From contig NZ_KB912877.1 of assembly GCF_000383855.1 (NCBI RefSeq), forward strand, positions 1,088,616 to 1,152,615: a DNA stretch of 64,000 nucleotides, written 5' to 3'. Origin of the DNA: Methylobacter marinus A45 (lineage in GTDB: Bacteria; Pseudomonadota; Gammaproteobacteria; Methylococcales; Methylomonadaceae). Positions 29,001-35,869 of this stretch are shown here, piece by piece; within the stretch, counting starts at the first letter, position 1; each line of letters begins with the position of its first letter. Under the pieces are notes generated by a model, which had not been told where the DNA came from, searched no databases, and saw nothing but the letters and a program-made list of their open reading frames with translations. Both the position numbers and the translations under genes were made by a program.

Positions 29001-29018
29001 AATACCCGTGATTGCCAT
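23082..29018 (-). CDS. Giant LapA-like RTX adhesin
   Basis: 1978-residue surface adhesin of the type I secretion class. Residues 1-120 form a LapA-type retention module (VKSVSGVVTATDVNGRVRTLQLGDRV, GTTLLIEFSNGAKMDLAGGSVV), followed by PAAAAG (112-117), a likely LapG dialanine cleavage site, and TPDSGFETRG. A Calx-beta domain follows (about 200-320, YTIQPGTAAAGEDYFASPLQGTITIPAGQ), then a VCBS-like domain, several repeats ending SFRDDGP or LISFEDDGP, and three near-identical 162-residue repeats. The C-terminal third has nine-residue calcium repeats of the type GGAGDDxI (about 1690-1850) and a secretion tail. No type I transporter genes are in the window. GGGG precedes the ATG. Confidence 0.93.
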   Translation of the reverse strand: MAITGIVKSVSGVVTATDVNGRVRTLQLGDRVSADDTITTGDAAGTTLLIEFSNGAKMDLAGGSVVALNEDMLTPEAGAAQPLQSLQEAQDEVARIQDALAKDEDFDPSKLPAAAAGAPGAGGENEGHTFVQVDYLKPAMTPDSGFETRGIGVEFPPPPEVLILSPTYGTPAAPEPAVILPVVTVSIQPLPPTEPGGNDGILVSGNDATLIEGTAEDQGNTRVVNFIIQLDKVFDSDVQVSYTIQPGTAAAGEDYFASPLQGTITIPAGQTSINLSVNVVQDAFIEANETFSILLTDPVNATTQPDTSTATVTVLNDDQAGHDFNAVLEGGNTITGTVLANDAISSGDTASVTNPGTYTGSLVGVLVLNADGSYAYTAPASVDNSGGDPVETFTYTMATSGGGTSSATLNVTIQDDVPSISVTATPAAAGALTVDESNLAMNASAGFAGNFNVTSNYGADGAGAITTVYALSISADGVNSGLVDGATGQNVRLYLENGQAVGRVGGAEGAVAFTVSVNNTGTVTLDQARVLTHPDGGNPDDAVTLSNANLISLTRTDTITDGDGDSDASSAAINVGTVLSFRDDGPGISVSAAADALVVDETVLATDASASFADNFSAAFGADGTGTVTYTLGINAGGTGLVDTATQQAVVLSVNGGVIEGRTESGNALVFTVSVDSAGTVTLDQQRAVMHSPDSGPDQATSLPAANLITLTGTVTDKDGDSASATLNLGNAISFRDDGPSVSLAVNAAGALMTDETDQLGVTVTGTASVFNAMVNTGADGGTVDVSLRIDQAETGLTTTTGGHAVTLVAGSENNTVHGQYTDAQGTHNAFTITISDGGVLSVTQHVALAHPIAPDSYDEAVNLAGGLSAVVTVTDNDGDMASDAVAIGNLISFEDDGPALAISAGPGVGALEVTEASLAAGQDSITIAAPTYTVDAVDGYTANTTYALDLAGPTGTGLQTTLGNHAITLEQVDANTINGAYDGGQVAFTIALNGNQVSLTSYVALEHDNNQGAGEDNTLDLNGLVNIVATVTVTDGDGDIVSEQASTASPLALTFTDTDPTLTITSGPSIGRLDVKEASQVIGQDRATIAAPTYTVSAADGETTHITYALDLAGTTGTGLQTTLGNHAITLEQVDANTINGVYDGGQVAFTIALNGNQVSLTSYVALEHDSNQGAGEDNTLDLNGLVKVVATVTVTDGDGDVISEQTGTASPLSLIFYDTNPTLAITSAPTVGALEVTEASLVAGQDSVTIGAPGYTAGALDGQTANTTYALALAGATGTGLQTTLGNHAITLEQVDANTINGVYDGGQVAFTIALSGNQVSLTSYVALEHDNNQGADEDNTLDLNGLVKVVATVTVTDGDGDVISRQASTASSLSLTFTDTDPSIDAQDLSVYRSEGVTQGTYTFDGGADAIDFAGSFASNALQWTNAGDYGSYAFGLKNGTTYAATYDEDGITKTFFEITIKPDGTYDFNLLNPMPSSVVKTNDLFSALTPVDLDGNGSTEAAVIDYASFGGAFKLVLTGSADDGVTYGGDTLLQKSSTDIGVNGNSIQENQDERIKLEVVRNAGHANVTLDSLTILVSASGNISDGDRVDLKVVYEDGGTSTVPVLYDNSGKLEFAIDASKTVDYVELIPVSKNVNLKITGIEVGYTNVIDPADNPLNFNLNGVDGDGDVATAHFTVNLMSGTAGDDIITTGAGDDAVSGGAGDDVITTGSGNDTVWGGAGDDTINTGDGDDILVGGEGNDLLDGGAGIDLISFEDASAGINFTLYQDENTDPDSGGFWSAGAQPGVGTDAYKNMEGVIGSDYDDTLTGSGGNDLLIGGAGNDTLDGGAGQDTLIGGEGNDVLVYDANDLLGGGVVYQGSAGDDTLRFDGAGQSLDLTSVDNAKIQGIENIDLTGAGDNALTLNVQDVLDLSDSSNTLMIQGNAGDTVTAVGDWTAGGAQDIGGQTYETYTHVNGVDTATLLINADVDTTIVTG
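24870..26327 (-). repeat. Three tandem 486-bp repeats inside the adhesin gene
   Basis: Each unit encodes 162 residues with TGTGLQTTLGNHAITLEQVD and GNQVSLTSYVALEHD as landmarks. The block CCATCGCCGTCGGTCACGG starts at 24931, 25417 and 25903, that is, every 486 bp. The DNA is nearly identical over most of each unit. Such repeats expand and contract by recombination, and change adhesin length. Confidence 0.9.
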
Positions 29019-29211
29019 GATGTACCCCCACTAAAGGATTTATTGTTTTTTTATTGTCCCGTCTGGCGGGATATTTTTTAGGCTCTCGCCGACTTTTATG
29101 GAAATTCTTCCACAAGCCCATGCATATTCCTATTGTACTTAAGTGCTACATGCCGATTTTCCGCGCCTTATCAGCGCAAAGGACACCAAGGTTACAGGGA
29201 AGGAGGGCCGT

Positions 29212-29535
29212 TTACGAGTCGGAATCGCTAATTATCGTCTGCGCATCAAGCTCGAGCATTTGCAGGTCGAGAGATGCCACACCGTAGAGTATCGATGAGT
29301 AGGTTGTCGGCTCTGCATCTGTCGTCGTGACGCTTATCCGGGTATCTTCACCCAGAGGCATGATGGAAAGAGAAAGATAGTCGCTGAGCATATTGGCTTG
29401 TTCATCAGCCAGCAAGTCTTCAAGACTTAACGGCATGCCCGCCTGATCATCGTTTGCATCTTGTGGTATTGGATTTTCAATCATGCTGCCGTACCGCATC
29501 ATCACGCTGACTTGCTCATCCTGAGCAAACAGCAT
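29212..29535 (-). CDS. Small protein resembling a type I secretion C-terminal tail
   Basis: Up to 107 residues; in-frame ATGs at 29535, about 29500 and 29484 are all possible starts and none has a strong ribosome site. The segment LSLEDLLADEQANMLSDYLSLSIMPLGEDTRISVTTT followed by SSILYGVASLDLQML resembles the C-terminal secretion domain of VCA0849-type RTX proteins (DLL, then a DYL-sF-gdTxIxV core, then L-GVdL). It overlaps the end of the receiver gene upstream by 20 bp and lies 193 bp before the adhesin. It may be a free secretion-domain protein or the remnant of a deleted adhesin. The 193-bp gap holds a small TCCCG/CGGGA hairpin and no recognised riboswitch. Confidence 0.5.
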   Translation of the reverse strand: MLFAQDEQVSVMMRYGSMIENPIPQDANDDQAGMPLSLEDLLADEQANMLSDYLSLSIMPLGEDTRISVTTTDAEPTTYSSILYGVASLDLQMLELDAQTIISDSDS

Positions 29536-29935
29536 GGCTGCGTAATTTATCCAGCAGCATTGCGACCATGCGCCGGGTGATCCAGGCTTCGCCGGCCTGA
29601 ACGGCCTGAAGGAGTTTATTGATGAATTTGTCCACTTCGCTTAGCTGAAGATAGCCTTTGGCACCGGCCATAAGGCATTCAATAACCGCTTCATCAGTCA
29701 AGTTTTCCGCGATTAATACAATCTTGCTGCGCTTGCTTGCGCGTGTCAGCAAGGCAATAAACGCTGCCGTATCCTGTTCCCGGACCGTATAGTTGAGTAC
29801 GACAATATCAGGCCGCATCGCCTCTGCCGCATGTAATGCCCGGATTTCATCATCATAAACGAGAAAGCTTGCCTCTCCCGCGTCGATGGCGGGAGCTATC
29901 GTGTTTTCTTTATCGATTATCAGGACGTCTATCAT
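29516..29935 (-). CDS. NarL/LuxR-type receiver protein lacking its HTH domain
   Basis: 139-residue response-regulator receiver. MIDVLIIDKENTI, PDIVVLNYTVREQDT (phosphoacceptor region, where Asp is replaced by Asn in VVLNYT), SKIVLIAENLTDEAVIECLMAGAKGYL and the linker VQAGEAWITRRMVAMLLDKLR follow the NarL pattern. In full-length relatives a LuxR-type HTH follows that linker, but here the frame stops ten residues later. The Asn at the phosphorylation site and the lack of DNA-binding domain suggest a degenerate or protein-interaction-only regulator. It precedes the secretion-tail gene and the adhesin on the same strand. Confidence 0.75.
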   Translation of the reverse strand: MIDVLIIDKENTIAPAIDAGEASFLVYDDEIRALHAAEAMRPDIVVLNYTVREQDTAAFIALLTRASKRSKIVLIAENLTDEAVIECLMAGAKGYLQLSEVDKFINKLLQAVQAGEAWITRRMVAMLLDKLRSHAVCSG

Positions 29936-30053
29936 TAGGCAGTTGGCTGGATGGGAAATTGACGTTAGTTTAATGAATCTTTAAAACTTTGGAATCGTAC
30001 AAAGGTACTAGCCGGTGAAAAAATGCTCTTTATCGCTGCCATTGCTTCCGGTT

Positions 30054-30074
30054 GGAGGCGGCTTGTCCGCCTCC
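30054..30074 (-). terminator. Hairpin downstream of alr
   Basis: GGAGGCGG and CCGCCTCC, perfect 8-bp arms with a 5-nt loop, 15 bp after the alr stop. It has no U tract, so it is a weak terminator or a REP-like unit. Confidence 0.45.
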
Positions 30075-30088
30075 ACGGAAAGCCTGTT

Positions 30089-31195
30089 TCAGCGCGCGGA
30101 ATTAATTTTATGGGTCGATACGCCTTCGATAATCTGTACGCGCGGCGTGATGCCGCATACCAGCGTATAAGCGATGGTATCCGCGTAGCGGGCGATTTCC
30201 TCGACCGCCAGGCCATCGCCCCACAAGGTCGCCGCGTCGCCGGGTTTGGCGTCGGGTTGCGTGGTCAAATCGACAGTAATCATGTCCATGGACACCCGGC
30301 CGACCAGCGGCACGCGCTTGCCGTTCACCAGCACCGGCGTTCCGGCTTTGGCATAGCGCGGATAGCCGTCGCCATAACCGATAGCCACCACGCCCAGTGT
30401 CGTGTTTTTCTTGCACAGCCAATTGCCGCCATAACCGACAGTCTCGCCTTCCAGGATAGGCTTGACCGCGATCAGGCGCGAATGCAGGCTCATGACCGGT
30501 TTAAGCCCCAACGCCTGGCCCGTGCTGTCCGGGAACGGGGAAATACCGTACAGCATGACGCCCGGCCGCACCCAGTCGGCCAGGGATTCCCGCCAGCCCA
30601 GGATGCCGGCCGAGTTGGCAATGCTGCGCTGGCCGGGGAAGGCACCCACTGTTTCGTTGAACAGGCGGATCTGTTTCAGCGTCTTATCATCATTTTTATC
30701 GTCGGCATTGGCCAGATGCGTCATCAGGTTGACCGGCTGCCTGATGATGCTGCAATCGCTCAAGCGTGCGTAAACGGCGCTGAAGTCCTTGGCCTTAAAC
30801 CCCAAACGGTTCATGCCGGTGTCGATTTTCAGCCACGCGCTCAGCGCCTGCTGCTCTTTTCTGGTTTTGAGGATATCGAGCTGGGAGAAGGAATGCAGCA
30901 ACGGTTCCAGCTGAAACGCCAGCAAATCGTCCACTTCATCGGCACAGGTAAAGCCTTCCATGACCGCAATCCGGTTTTTTAATCCGGCCCGGCGCAAACG
31001 GATGCCCTCATCCACGCGCGCCACGGCAAAGGCATCGGCGTCTTGCAGGGCTTCGGCGATACGCAGCACGCCATGGCCATAGCCATTCGCCTTGACCACG
31101 GCCATGACCTTGGCGCCGGGCGCGCAGCCCCGCACTTTCGCCAGATTATGTTGAAACGCATCCAAATCGAGTACCGCGTAGGCAGCCGCTATCAT
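30089..31195 (-). CDS. alr: Alanine racemase
   Basis: 368-residue PLP enzyme that converts L-alanine to D-alanine for peptidoglycan. The PLP lysine is K35 in VVKANGYGHG. TIM-barrel motifs IDTGMNRLGF, LANADDKN and ANSAGILGW are present, and the C-terminal beta domain contains VGYGGNWLC, VAIGYGDGYPR, GRVSMDMITVDL and the end TLVCGITPRV. It follows dnaB (33 bp), the common dnaB-alr order. A downstream ATG-free region ends with a GC hairpin. Confidence 0.96.
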   Translation of the reverse strand: MIAAAYAVLDLDAFQHNLAKVRGCAPGAKVMAVVKANGYGHGVLRIAEALQDADAFAVARVDEGIRLRRAGLKNRIAVMEGFTCADEVDDLLAFQLEPLLHSFSQLDILKTRKEQQALSAWLKIDTGMNRLGFKAKDFSAVYARLSDCSIIRQPVNLMTHLANADDKNDDKTLKQIRLFNETVGAFPGQRSIANSAGILGWRESLADWVRPGVMLYGISPFPDSTGQALGLKPVMSLHSRLIAVKPILEGETVGYGGNWLCKKNTTLGVVAIGYGDGYPRYAKAGTPVLVNGKRVPLVGRVSMDMITVDLTTQPDAKPGDAATLWGDGLAVEEIARYADTIAYTLVCGITPRVQIIEGVSTHKINSAR

Positions 31196-31228
31196 TCACA
31201 CCCTCCCGGGCACAAGTCATCTTGGTAG

Positions 31229-32623
31229 TTATTCATAATCATCATCGCCATACGGATTGCCGGCGTAATTCTCAAAGCGCGTGTATTGGCCGAGGAAAGT
31301 CAGCCTGACCGTGCCGATAGGCCCGTTACGCTGCTTGCCGATGATGATTTCGGCAATGCCTTTTTCGGGACTGTCCGGGTTGTAGACCTCGTCGCGGTAA
31401 ACGAACACGATCAAGTCGGCGTCCTGCTCGATACCGCCCGATTCGCGCAAGTCCGACATGACCGGCCGCTTGTTAGGGCGCTGCTCCAGGTTCCGGTTGA
31501 GCTGGGACAAGGCGATGACCGGCACGTTCAGTTCCTTGGCCAGGGCCTTGAGCCCCCGGGAAATATCGGAAATCTGCTGAACGCGGTTATCGCCGCTGGC
31601 GGGCGATTGCATCAGCTGCAGGTAATCGAGCACGATCAAGCCCAACGGCCCATGCTCGCGCACGAGCCGTCTGGCCCGGGACCGCACTTCGGTCGGCGTC
31701 AGGGCCGGCGTATCGTCAATGAATAATTTGGTTTCGGCCAGCAGATTGATCGCGGACGTCAGGCGCGGCCATTCGTCGTCATCGAGCTTGCCGGTCCGGA
31801 CCTTGTGCTGGTCGATGCGTCCCAGGGACGACATCATACGCATGGCCAGCGCGTCGCCGGGCATCTCCATACTGAACACGGCGACCGGCTTGTCGTTCTT
31901 GATCGCAATATTTTCGGCCATGTTCATGGCGATCGTGGTCTTGCCCATCGACGGCCGGCCGGCCACGATAATCAGGTCGGACGGCTGCAGACCCGAGGTC
32001 ATCTCATCGAAATCGTTAAATCCGGTGCTGGCGCCGGTGATGTTGCCTTCCTGCTCGAACAATGTTTCGATCTTGTCGACCGCGGTCGCCAGCAATGATT
32101 TAATCGACTGAAAACCGCCCTGCCCGCGTTGCTTCTGTTCGGCGATTTCAAACACCTGGCGCTCGGCTGTTTCCAGCAGTTCGGCGGTATCCCGGCCCTC
32201 GGGATTAAACGCCGAATCGGAAATGGTGGTGCCGACATGAATCAACTGCCGCAGGACCGAGCGGTCCCTGACGATGTTGGCATAAGCGACAATATTGGCG
32301 GCGCTGGGCGTGTCCTTGGCCAGCATGCCCAGATAGGCGAGCCCGCCGGCATTTTCCAGTTCGCCTGTGGCTTCCAGCGCTTCCGACAGGGTGACGACAT
32401 CAAACGGAATCTGTTTTTCGGCCAGCTGCGCAATCGCTCTAAAAATCAGCCGGTGATCCTTCCGGTAAAAATCCGTCTCCACTATTTTATCCGCGACTGA
32501 ATCCCAGGTTTGATTGTCCAGCATCAAGCCACCCAGAACCGATTGTTCGGCCTGGATGGAGTTAGGCGGGACCTTCAGGGCATCGAGAGCATAATCACGG
32601 TCATAGGAATAGTTTTCAGACAT
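31229..32623 (-). CDS. dnaB: Replicative DNA helicase DnaB
   Basis: 464-residue hexameric helicase that unwinds DNA at the replication fork. The N-terminal domain (VPPNSIQAEQSVLGGLMLDNQTWD) is followed by the RecA-like C-terminal domain with Walker A GRPSMGKTT, Walker B region LIVLDYLQLM, and the DnaB motifs SQLNRNLEQRPNKRPVMSDLRESG and IIGKQRNGP. Start MSENYSYDRDYALDALKVPP at 32623; a reading from 32635 adds four unlikely residues. rplI, rpsR and rpsF, its frequent upstream neighbours, are missing here; an inverted-repeat element lies upstream instead. Confidence 0.97.
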   Translation of the reverse strand: MSENYSYDRDYALDALKVPPNSIQAEQSVLGGLMLDNQTWDSVADKIVETDFYRKDHRLIFRAIAQLAEKQIPFDVVTLSEALEATGELENAGGLAYLGMLAKDTPSAANIVAYANIVRDRSVLRQLIHVGTTISDSAFNPEGRDTAELLETAERQVFEIAEQKQRGQGGFQSIKSLLATAVDKIETLFEQEGNITGASTGFNDFDEMTSGLQPSDLIIVAGRPSMGKTTIAMNMAENIAIKNDKPVAVFSMEMPGDALAMRMMSSLGRIDQHKVRTGKLDDDEWPRLTSAINLLAETKLFIDDTPALTPTEVRSRARRLVREHGPLGLIVLDYLQLMQSPASGDNRVQQISDISRGLKALAKELNVPVIALSQLNRNLEQRPNKRPVMSDLRESGGIEQDADLIVFVYRDEVYNPDSPEKGIAEIIIGKQRNGPIGTVRLTFLGQYTRFENYAGNPYGDDDYE

Positions 32624-32939
32624 AGTACACGGCACTAAAAATGTTAATCAAATGGGCTTACTCAAGGACGGGCAAGTCTCATAACTCAAGACAAACTGCG
32701 GAAAAAACATAAAGGATGGCAAAAATAAAGAGATAGACGCTGACTGCTTGCAACAGCCTGTTCCATATCGCTAAACTCCGACCTGCCTTTCTTAGAAGAG
32801 GGGGCATTATAGACTAATTCAATCTCATGCACTTACCAAATTCTTTGCCGATGACGCCCGGCTTCCTGCCCTGAAACTTATCCTCCAGGCGGTTCGTCAG
32901 AAAACCCGCCGAGTCTAAAGACTGTTGCTTAAAATAGTG

Positions 32940-33111
32940 TTAACCCGAATATTTCACCACGAAGGACACGAAGCACACGAAGGCTTAGCAATTCAATTAC
33001 TTGCAAATATTTCATAATGAGTTCATGAAGTTATCGGTGAGAGTTGGTAATACCATGATTTTCTTCGTGTTCTCTGTGTTCTCTGTAGTTTTCATGAAAT
33101 ATCCGGGTTAA
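32940..33111. repeat. Non-coding inverted-repeat element with CACGAAG direct repeats
   Basis: 172-bp element bounded by TTAACCCG-A/G-ATATTTCA terminal inverted repeats (the left arm starts at 32940, the right arm ends at 33111). Next to each end is a cluster of short repeats: CACGAAGGACACGAAG on the left and, reversed, GAACACAGAGAACACGAAG on the right. No coding capacity, so MITE-like. The rest of the 593 bp between dnaB and the kinase fusion gene shows nothing recognisable. Confidence 0.7.
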
Positions 33112-33216
33112 CCCATTGAAAGGCTGGAGCAAAACCAGCCAGCACCGCTTACTGACCGAACGGGTGGCATTGCCAATTGTCAATAGCTTCGAACCGATCC
33201 TGCACAGGTAATCGCC

Positions 33217-35181
33217 ATGACTCATTCATTGCCGTTGTTGCCCTATTGTCCTTCCGACCTCGCCGACCGGCTATTGTCCGGCGGGCCGCGAATTTTGCTG
33301 TGCGGCGAGACCGGCATTGGCAAATCTACGCTGACCGCCGCACTGGCGCGGATCATGGCCGCGCAAGACTTGGCCTGCTTCGGCATTGCCGCCGATCCCG
33401 GCTCCCCCGGTTTCGGCCTGCCCGGCACCGTGTCGCTGGGACAGTGGCGGGAGCCAGGTTGGCAGATCCTGGCATTCGAGGCCCTCTGCACGCTCGATGC
33501 GGGCCGATTCCGCCTGCCGCTGATAACAGCAGTCTCAAGGTTGATCCGGCAAGCGTCGACCGGCTTGCTGCTGATTGACACGCCGGGCGTGGTCCGGGGT
33601 ATCGCCGGCTCGGAGCTGCTGACCGGCATGGCGACATTGCTGGACATCGATACCGTGCTGATGCTGACCCGCCAGTCGAAACCCGTGCCGTTGCAGAACG
33701 AACTATTGGCGCTGCCGGCCCGCGTCCTGGCGGTTCATGCCCATCCCGAAGCCCGCCGCCCCGGCAAAAAGGCCCGAGCCAGGAAAAGAACCGAGCGCTG
33801 GCGAACCTACCTTGAGGCCACCCATGAAGCAACGCTGGACCTGTCCGGCCTCCGGCTGACCGGCGCGCCACCCCCAGTCGACGTGCCCGATGCCTGGCCG
33901 GGCCGCCAATGCGCTGTTATCGACGCCGGCCGTACCATGGCCATCGGGGAAATTATCAGCCTGCGGGACAGGTGGCTTAGCGTCCGGCTGCCGGAAGAAT
34001 CAGTGACAACCGACGCTTTACTGCTGCGTGACGCCCGTACCGAACAAAACGGCCTGCTCGGCAGTGCCGAGCCATTTGCCTCCAACGCCCTGCAATACCT
34101 GCCGCCGACCGATGCCCTGCCCTATCCGACCACTACTTACAGCGGCGGCCCGCGTCCGGTGGCCAAGCTGATCGGGGCGTACGCCGTGTTGGTCAATGGC
34201 GTTTTCGACGACCCGCTGCTGCATCTGCGCTTGCGCCAGCAGCAACGGAGCCTGCTGTTCGACCTCGGCGACTTCGGCAGGCTGCCCGCCCGCATTGCCC
34301 ATCAAGTCAGCGATGTCTTCATCAGTCACGCTCATATCGACCATATCGGCGGCTTCCTCTGGTTGTTGCGTTCCCGGGTCGGCGACTTTGCCGCCTGCCG
34401 GCTGTTCGGCCCGCCGGGCTTGACCGGTCATGTTCAGGGCTTGATCAACGGTTTTCTCTGGGACCGCATCGGCGACACTGGACCGCGTTTCGAAATCGCC
34501 GAAGTGCATGGCGACCGGCTGCGGCGGATACGCATCCAGGCCGGCGGCGGCCGCGAAGACTTGCCGGAAATCCGTATAGCCGACGGCCTGCTCTTGGATG
34601 AACCGCTATTCAGCGTCCGCACGATCACGCTCGACCATGGCACGCCGGTGCAGGCCTATACCTTTGAGAGCAAGGCCAGGCTTAATGTGGATCAGACAGA
34701 ACTCAGGGCGCTCGGCCTGAGCGCCGGCCCCTGGCTTAACCGGCTCAAGCAATGTCTGGCCGAAGGCGATCAGGAAGCGTTAATCGAATTGCCCGACAAG
34801 ACCCGTCGCCGGGCGGCAGAGCTCGGCACCCAACTCGTGACCGTCACACCCGGCGAAAAACTCGTCTACGCGACCGATCTGGCCAATACGGCGGCCAACC
34901 GGAGCGCCTTGACCGCCCTGGCCCAGAAGGCCGATTTCCTGTTCTGCGAAGCTGCTTTTCTCGAAGCCGACAGCGAACAGTCGCGCCGAACCGGCCATCT
35001 GACGGCGCGGGCCTGCGGCGAGATCGCAACCGCCGCCGATGTCCGGCAACTGGTGCCGTTCCATTTCTCCCGGCGTTACGAGACCAATCCCGAAGCAGTC
35101 TACCTGGAAATAAACGCCGTCTGTTCGCGCGTCGTCGTGCCGCCGAAAGATAGTCTGCAGAACAGACGAAAGCCAGCCTAA
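33217..35181 (+). CDS. Clp1/Grc3-type polynucleotide kinase fused to an RNase Z-like nuclease
   Basis: 654-residue two-enzyme protein. The N-terminal part has the Clp1/Grc3/Nol9 kinase marks: P-loop GETGIGKST (30-38), DPGSPGFGLPGTVSL (60-74, equivalent of the Clp1 DPGQ-x-PGT-SL segment), LLLIDTPGVVRG (117-128), a basic linker (180-195), and the small C-terminal beta domain PGRQCAVIDAGRTMAIGEII (228-247). The second half is an MBL-fold ribonuclease Z: FISHAHIDHIGG (H371, H373, D375, H376), LDHG (H474), YATD (D554), GHLTARACGEIA (594-605) and VPFHFSRRYE (H616). By family knowledge, the kinase would phosphorylate 5-prime-OH RNA ends and RNase Z would cut tRNA 3-prime trailers. The joint role (tRNA processing or RNA repair) is inference. 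RBS: weak AGGTAA before ATG. Confidence 0.85.
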   Translation: MTHSLPLLPYCPSDLADRLLSGGPRILLCGETGIGKSTLTAALARIMAAQDLACFGIAADPGSPGFGLPGTVSLGQWREPGWQILAFEALCTLDAGRFRLPLITAVSRLIRQASTGLLLIDTPGVVRGIAGSELLTGMATLLDIDTVLMLTRQSKPVPLQNELLALPARVLAVHAHPEARRPGKKARARKRTERWRTYLEATHEATLDLSGLRLTGAPPPVDVPDAWPGRQCAVIDAGRTMAIGEIISLRDRWLSVRLPEESVTTDALLLRDARTEQNGLLGSAEPFASNALQYLPPTDALPYPTTTYSGGPRPVAKLIGAYAVLVNGVFDDPLLHLRLRQQQRSLLFDLGDFGRLPARIAHQVSDVFISHAHIDHIGGFLWLLRSRVGDFAACRLFGPPGLTGHVQGLINGFLWDRIGDTGPRFEIAEVHGDRLRRIRIQAGGGREDLPEIRIADGLLLDEPLFSVRTITLDHGTPVQAYTFESKARLNVDQTELRALGLSAGPWLNRLKQCLAEGDQEALIELPDKTRRRAAELGTQLVTVTPGEKLVYATDLANTAANRSALTALAQKADFLFCEAAFLEADSEQSRRTGHLTARACGEIATAADVRQLVPFHFSRRYETNPEAVYLEINAVCSRVVVPPKDSLQNRRKPA

Positions 35182-35200
35182 ATGGCATGATGGGAATCAT

Positions 35201-35257
35201 TAAAAAACCACGAAGCACATTTTTCTTCGTGCTCTTCGTGATCTTCGTGGTAAAAAA
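35201..35257. repeat. CACGAAG hairpin
   Basis: ACCACGAAG (35207-35215) and CTTCGTGGT (35243-35251) form perfect arms; CTTCGTG is repeated twice more in the loop. It shares the CACGAAG motif with the element at 32940-33111 and is probably a shortened relative. It lies between the kinase fusion gene and the DUF2452 gene; A and T runs on both sides could let it act as a weak terminator. Confidence 0.6.
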
Positions 35258-35293
35258 TGTCTTAATTTATTGCGTAAGACTGATTCGAAACCC

Positions 35294-35869
35294 ATGACTT
35301 CCAAATCCCCGAATCCCCAGGGCAAAGGTCTCGTCCCCGTTCTGGAAAGCTTGATGCAGACCAGAAAAAACCTGGCCGTGCCCGCTAAGGATATCCTGCA
35401 AATAGCCAATGAACTGTTCACGTCGCTTTTCGTGCTGAACAGCCAGATCAAATTCAAACCGGTTGTCGGCCGGACTTACTGGCTTTACCGGAAAGACGGC
35501 ATTTATGGGCTTTCCCTGATCGCGCCTGAACAATGGTCTCCCTCACACTACGGGCAGTTTATCGGCGCCTGTGAATTGCAGCCGGACCTGACCTGGACCC
35601 TGGAATTGTCCGGGCAATGCCGGGGCGACCTGGCACTCATGGCAGAAATCACGCAGCAATGGGAACGCTTCGATGAAAAACTGAACACGGCCGAACACAT
35701 CGATGACCTATTGCCGGTTTACATAGCGACACTGCCTTTTTATTCGCGCGTACTGGCTTCGGCACTGGCCCATTCCCTGGGGCAGTCCATGCAGAAAGGC
35801 GGGATCAGCGGGCTGAGTTTTGATCAAGCGCGAAGCAAGATGTTGCCGACCGGAACACAATCGGCCTGA
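35294..35869 (+). CDS. DUF2452 domain protein
   Basis: 191-residue protein of unknown function with the DUF2452 pattern: NPQGKGLVPVLESLMQTRKNLAVPAKDILQIANELFTSLFVL at the start, GRTYWLYRKDGIYGLSLIAPEQW in the middle. No signal peptide or membrane helix, so probably cytosolic. The start at 35294 (MTSKSPNPQGKG) fits the family better than 35270. It is 112 bp downstream of the kinase-RNase Z gene with a hairpin between, so co-transcription is uncertain. The 328 bp after it up to tRNA-Ser hold only short overlapping frames and no recognisable gene. Confidence 0.75.
   Translation: MTSKSPNPQGKGLVPVLESLMQTRKNLAVPAKDILQIANELFTSLFVLNSQIKFKPVVGRTYWLYRKDGIYGLSLIAPEQWSPSHYGQFIGACELQPDLTWTLELSGQCRGDLALMAEITQQWERFDEKLNTAEHIDDLLPVYIATLPFYSRVLASALAHSLGQSMQKGGISGLSFDQARSKMLPTGTQSA

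Noticed and set aside
29019-29211. Cyclic di-GMP riboswitch in the leader of the adhesin gene
   Set aside because: Only a short TCCCG/CGGGA hairpin is visible; conserved GEMM core bases were not found.
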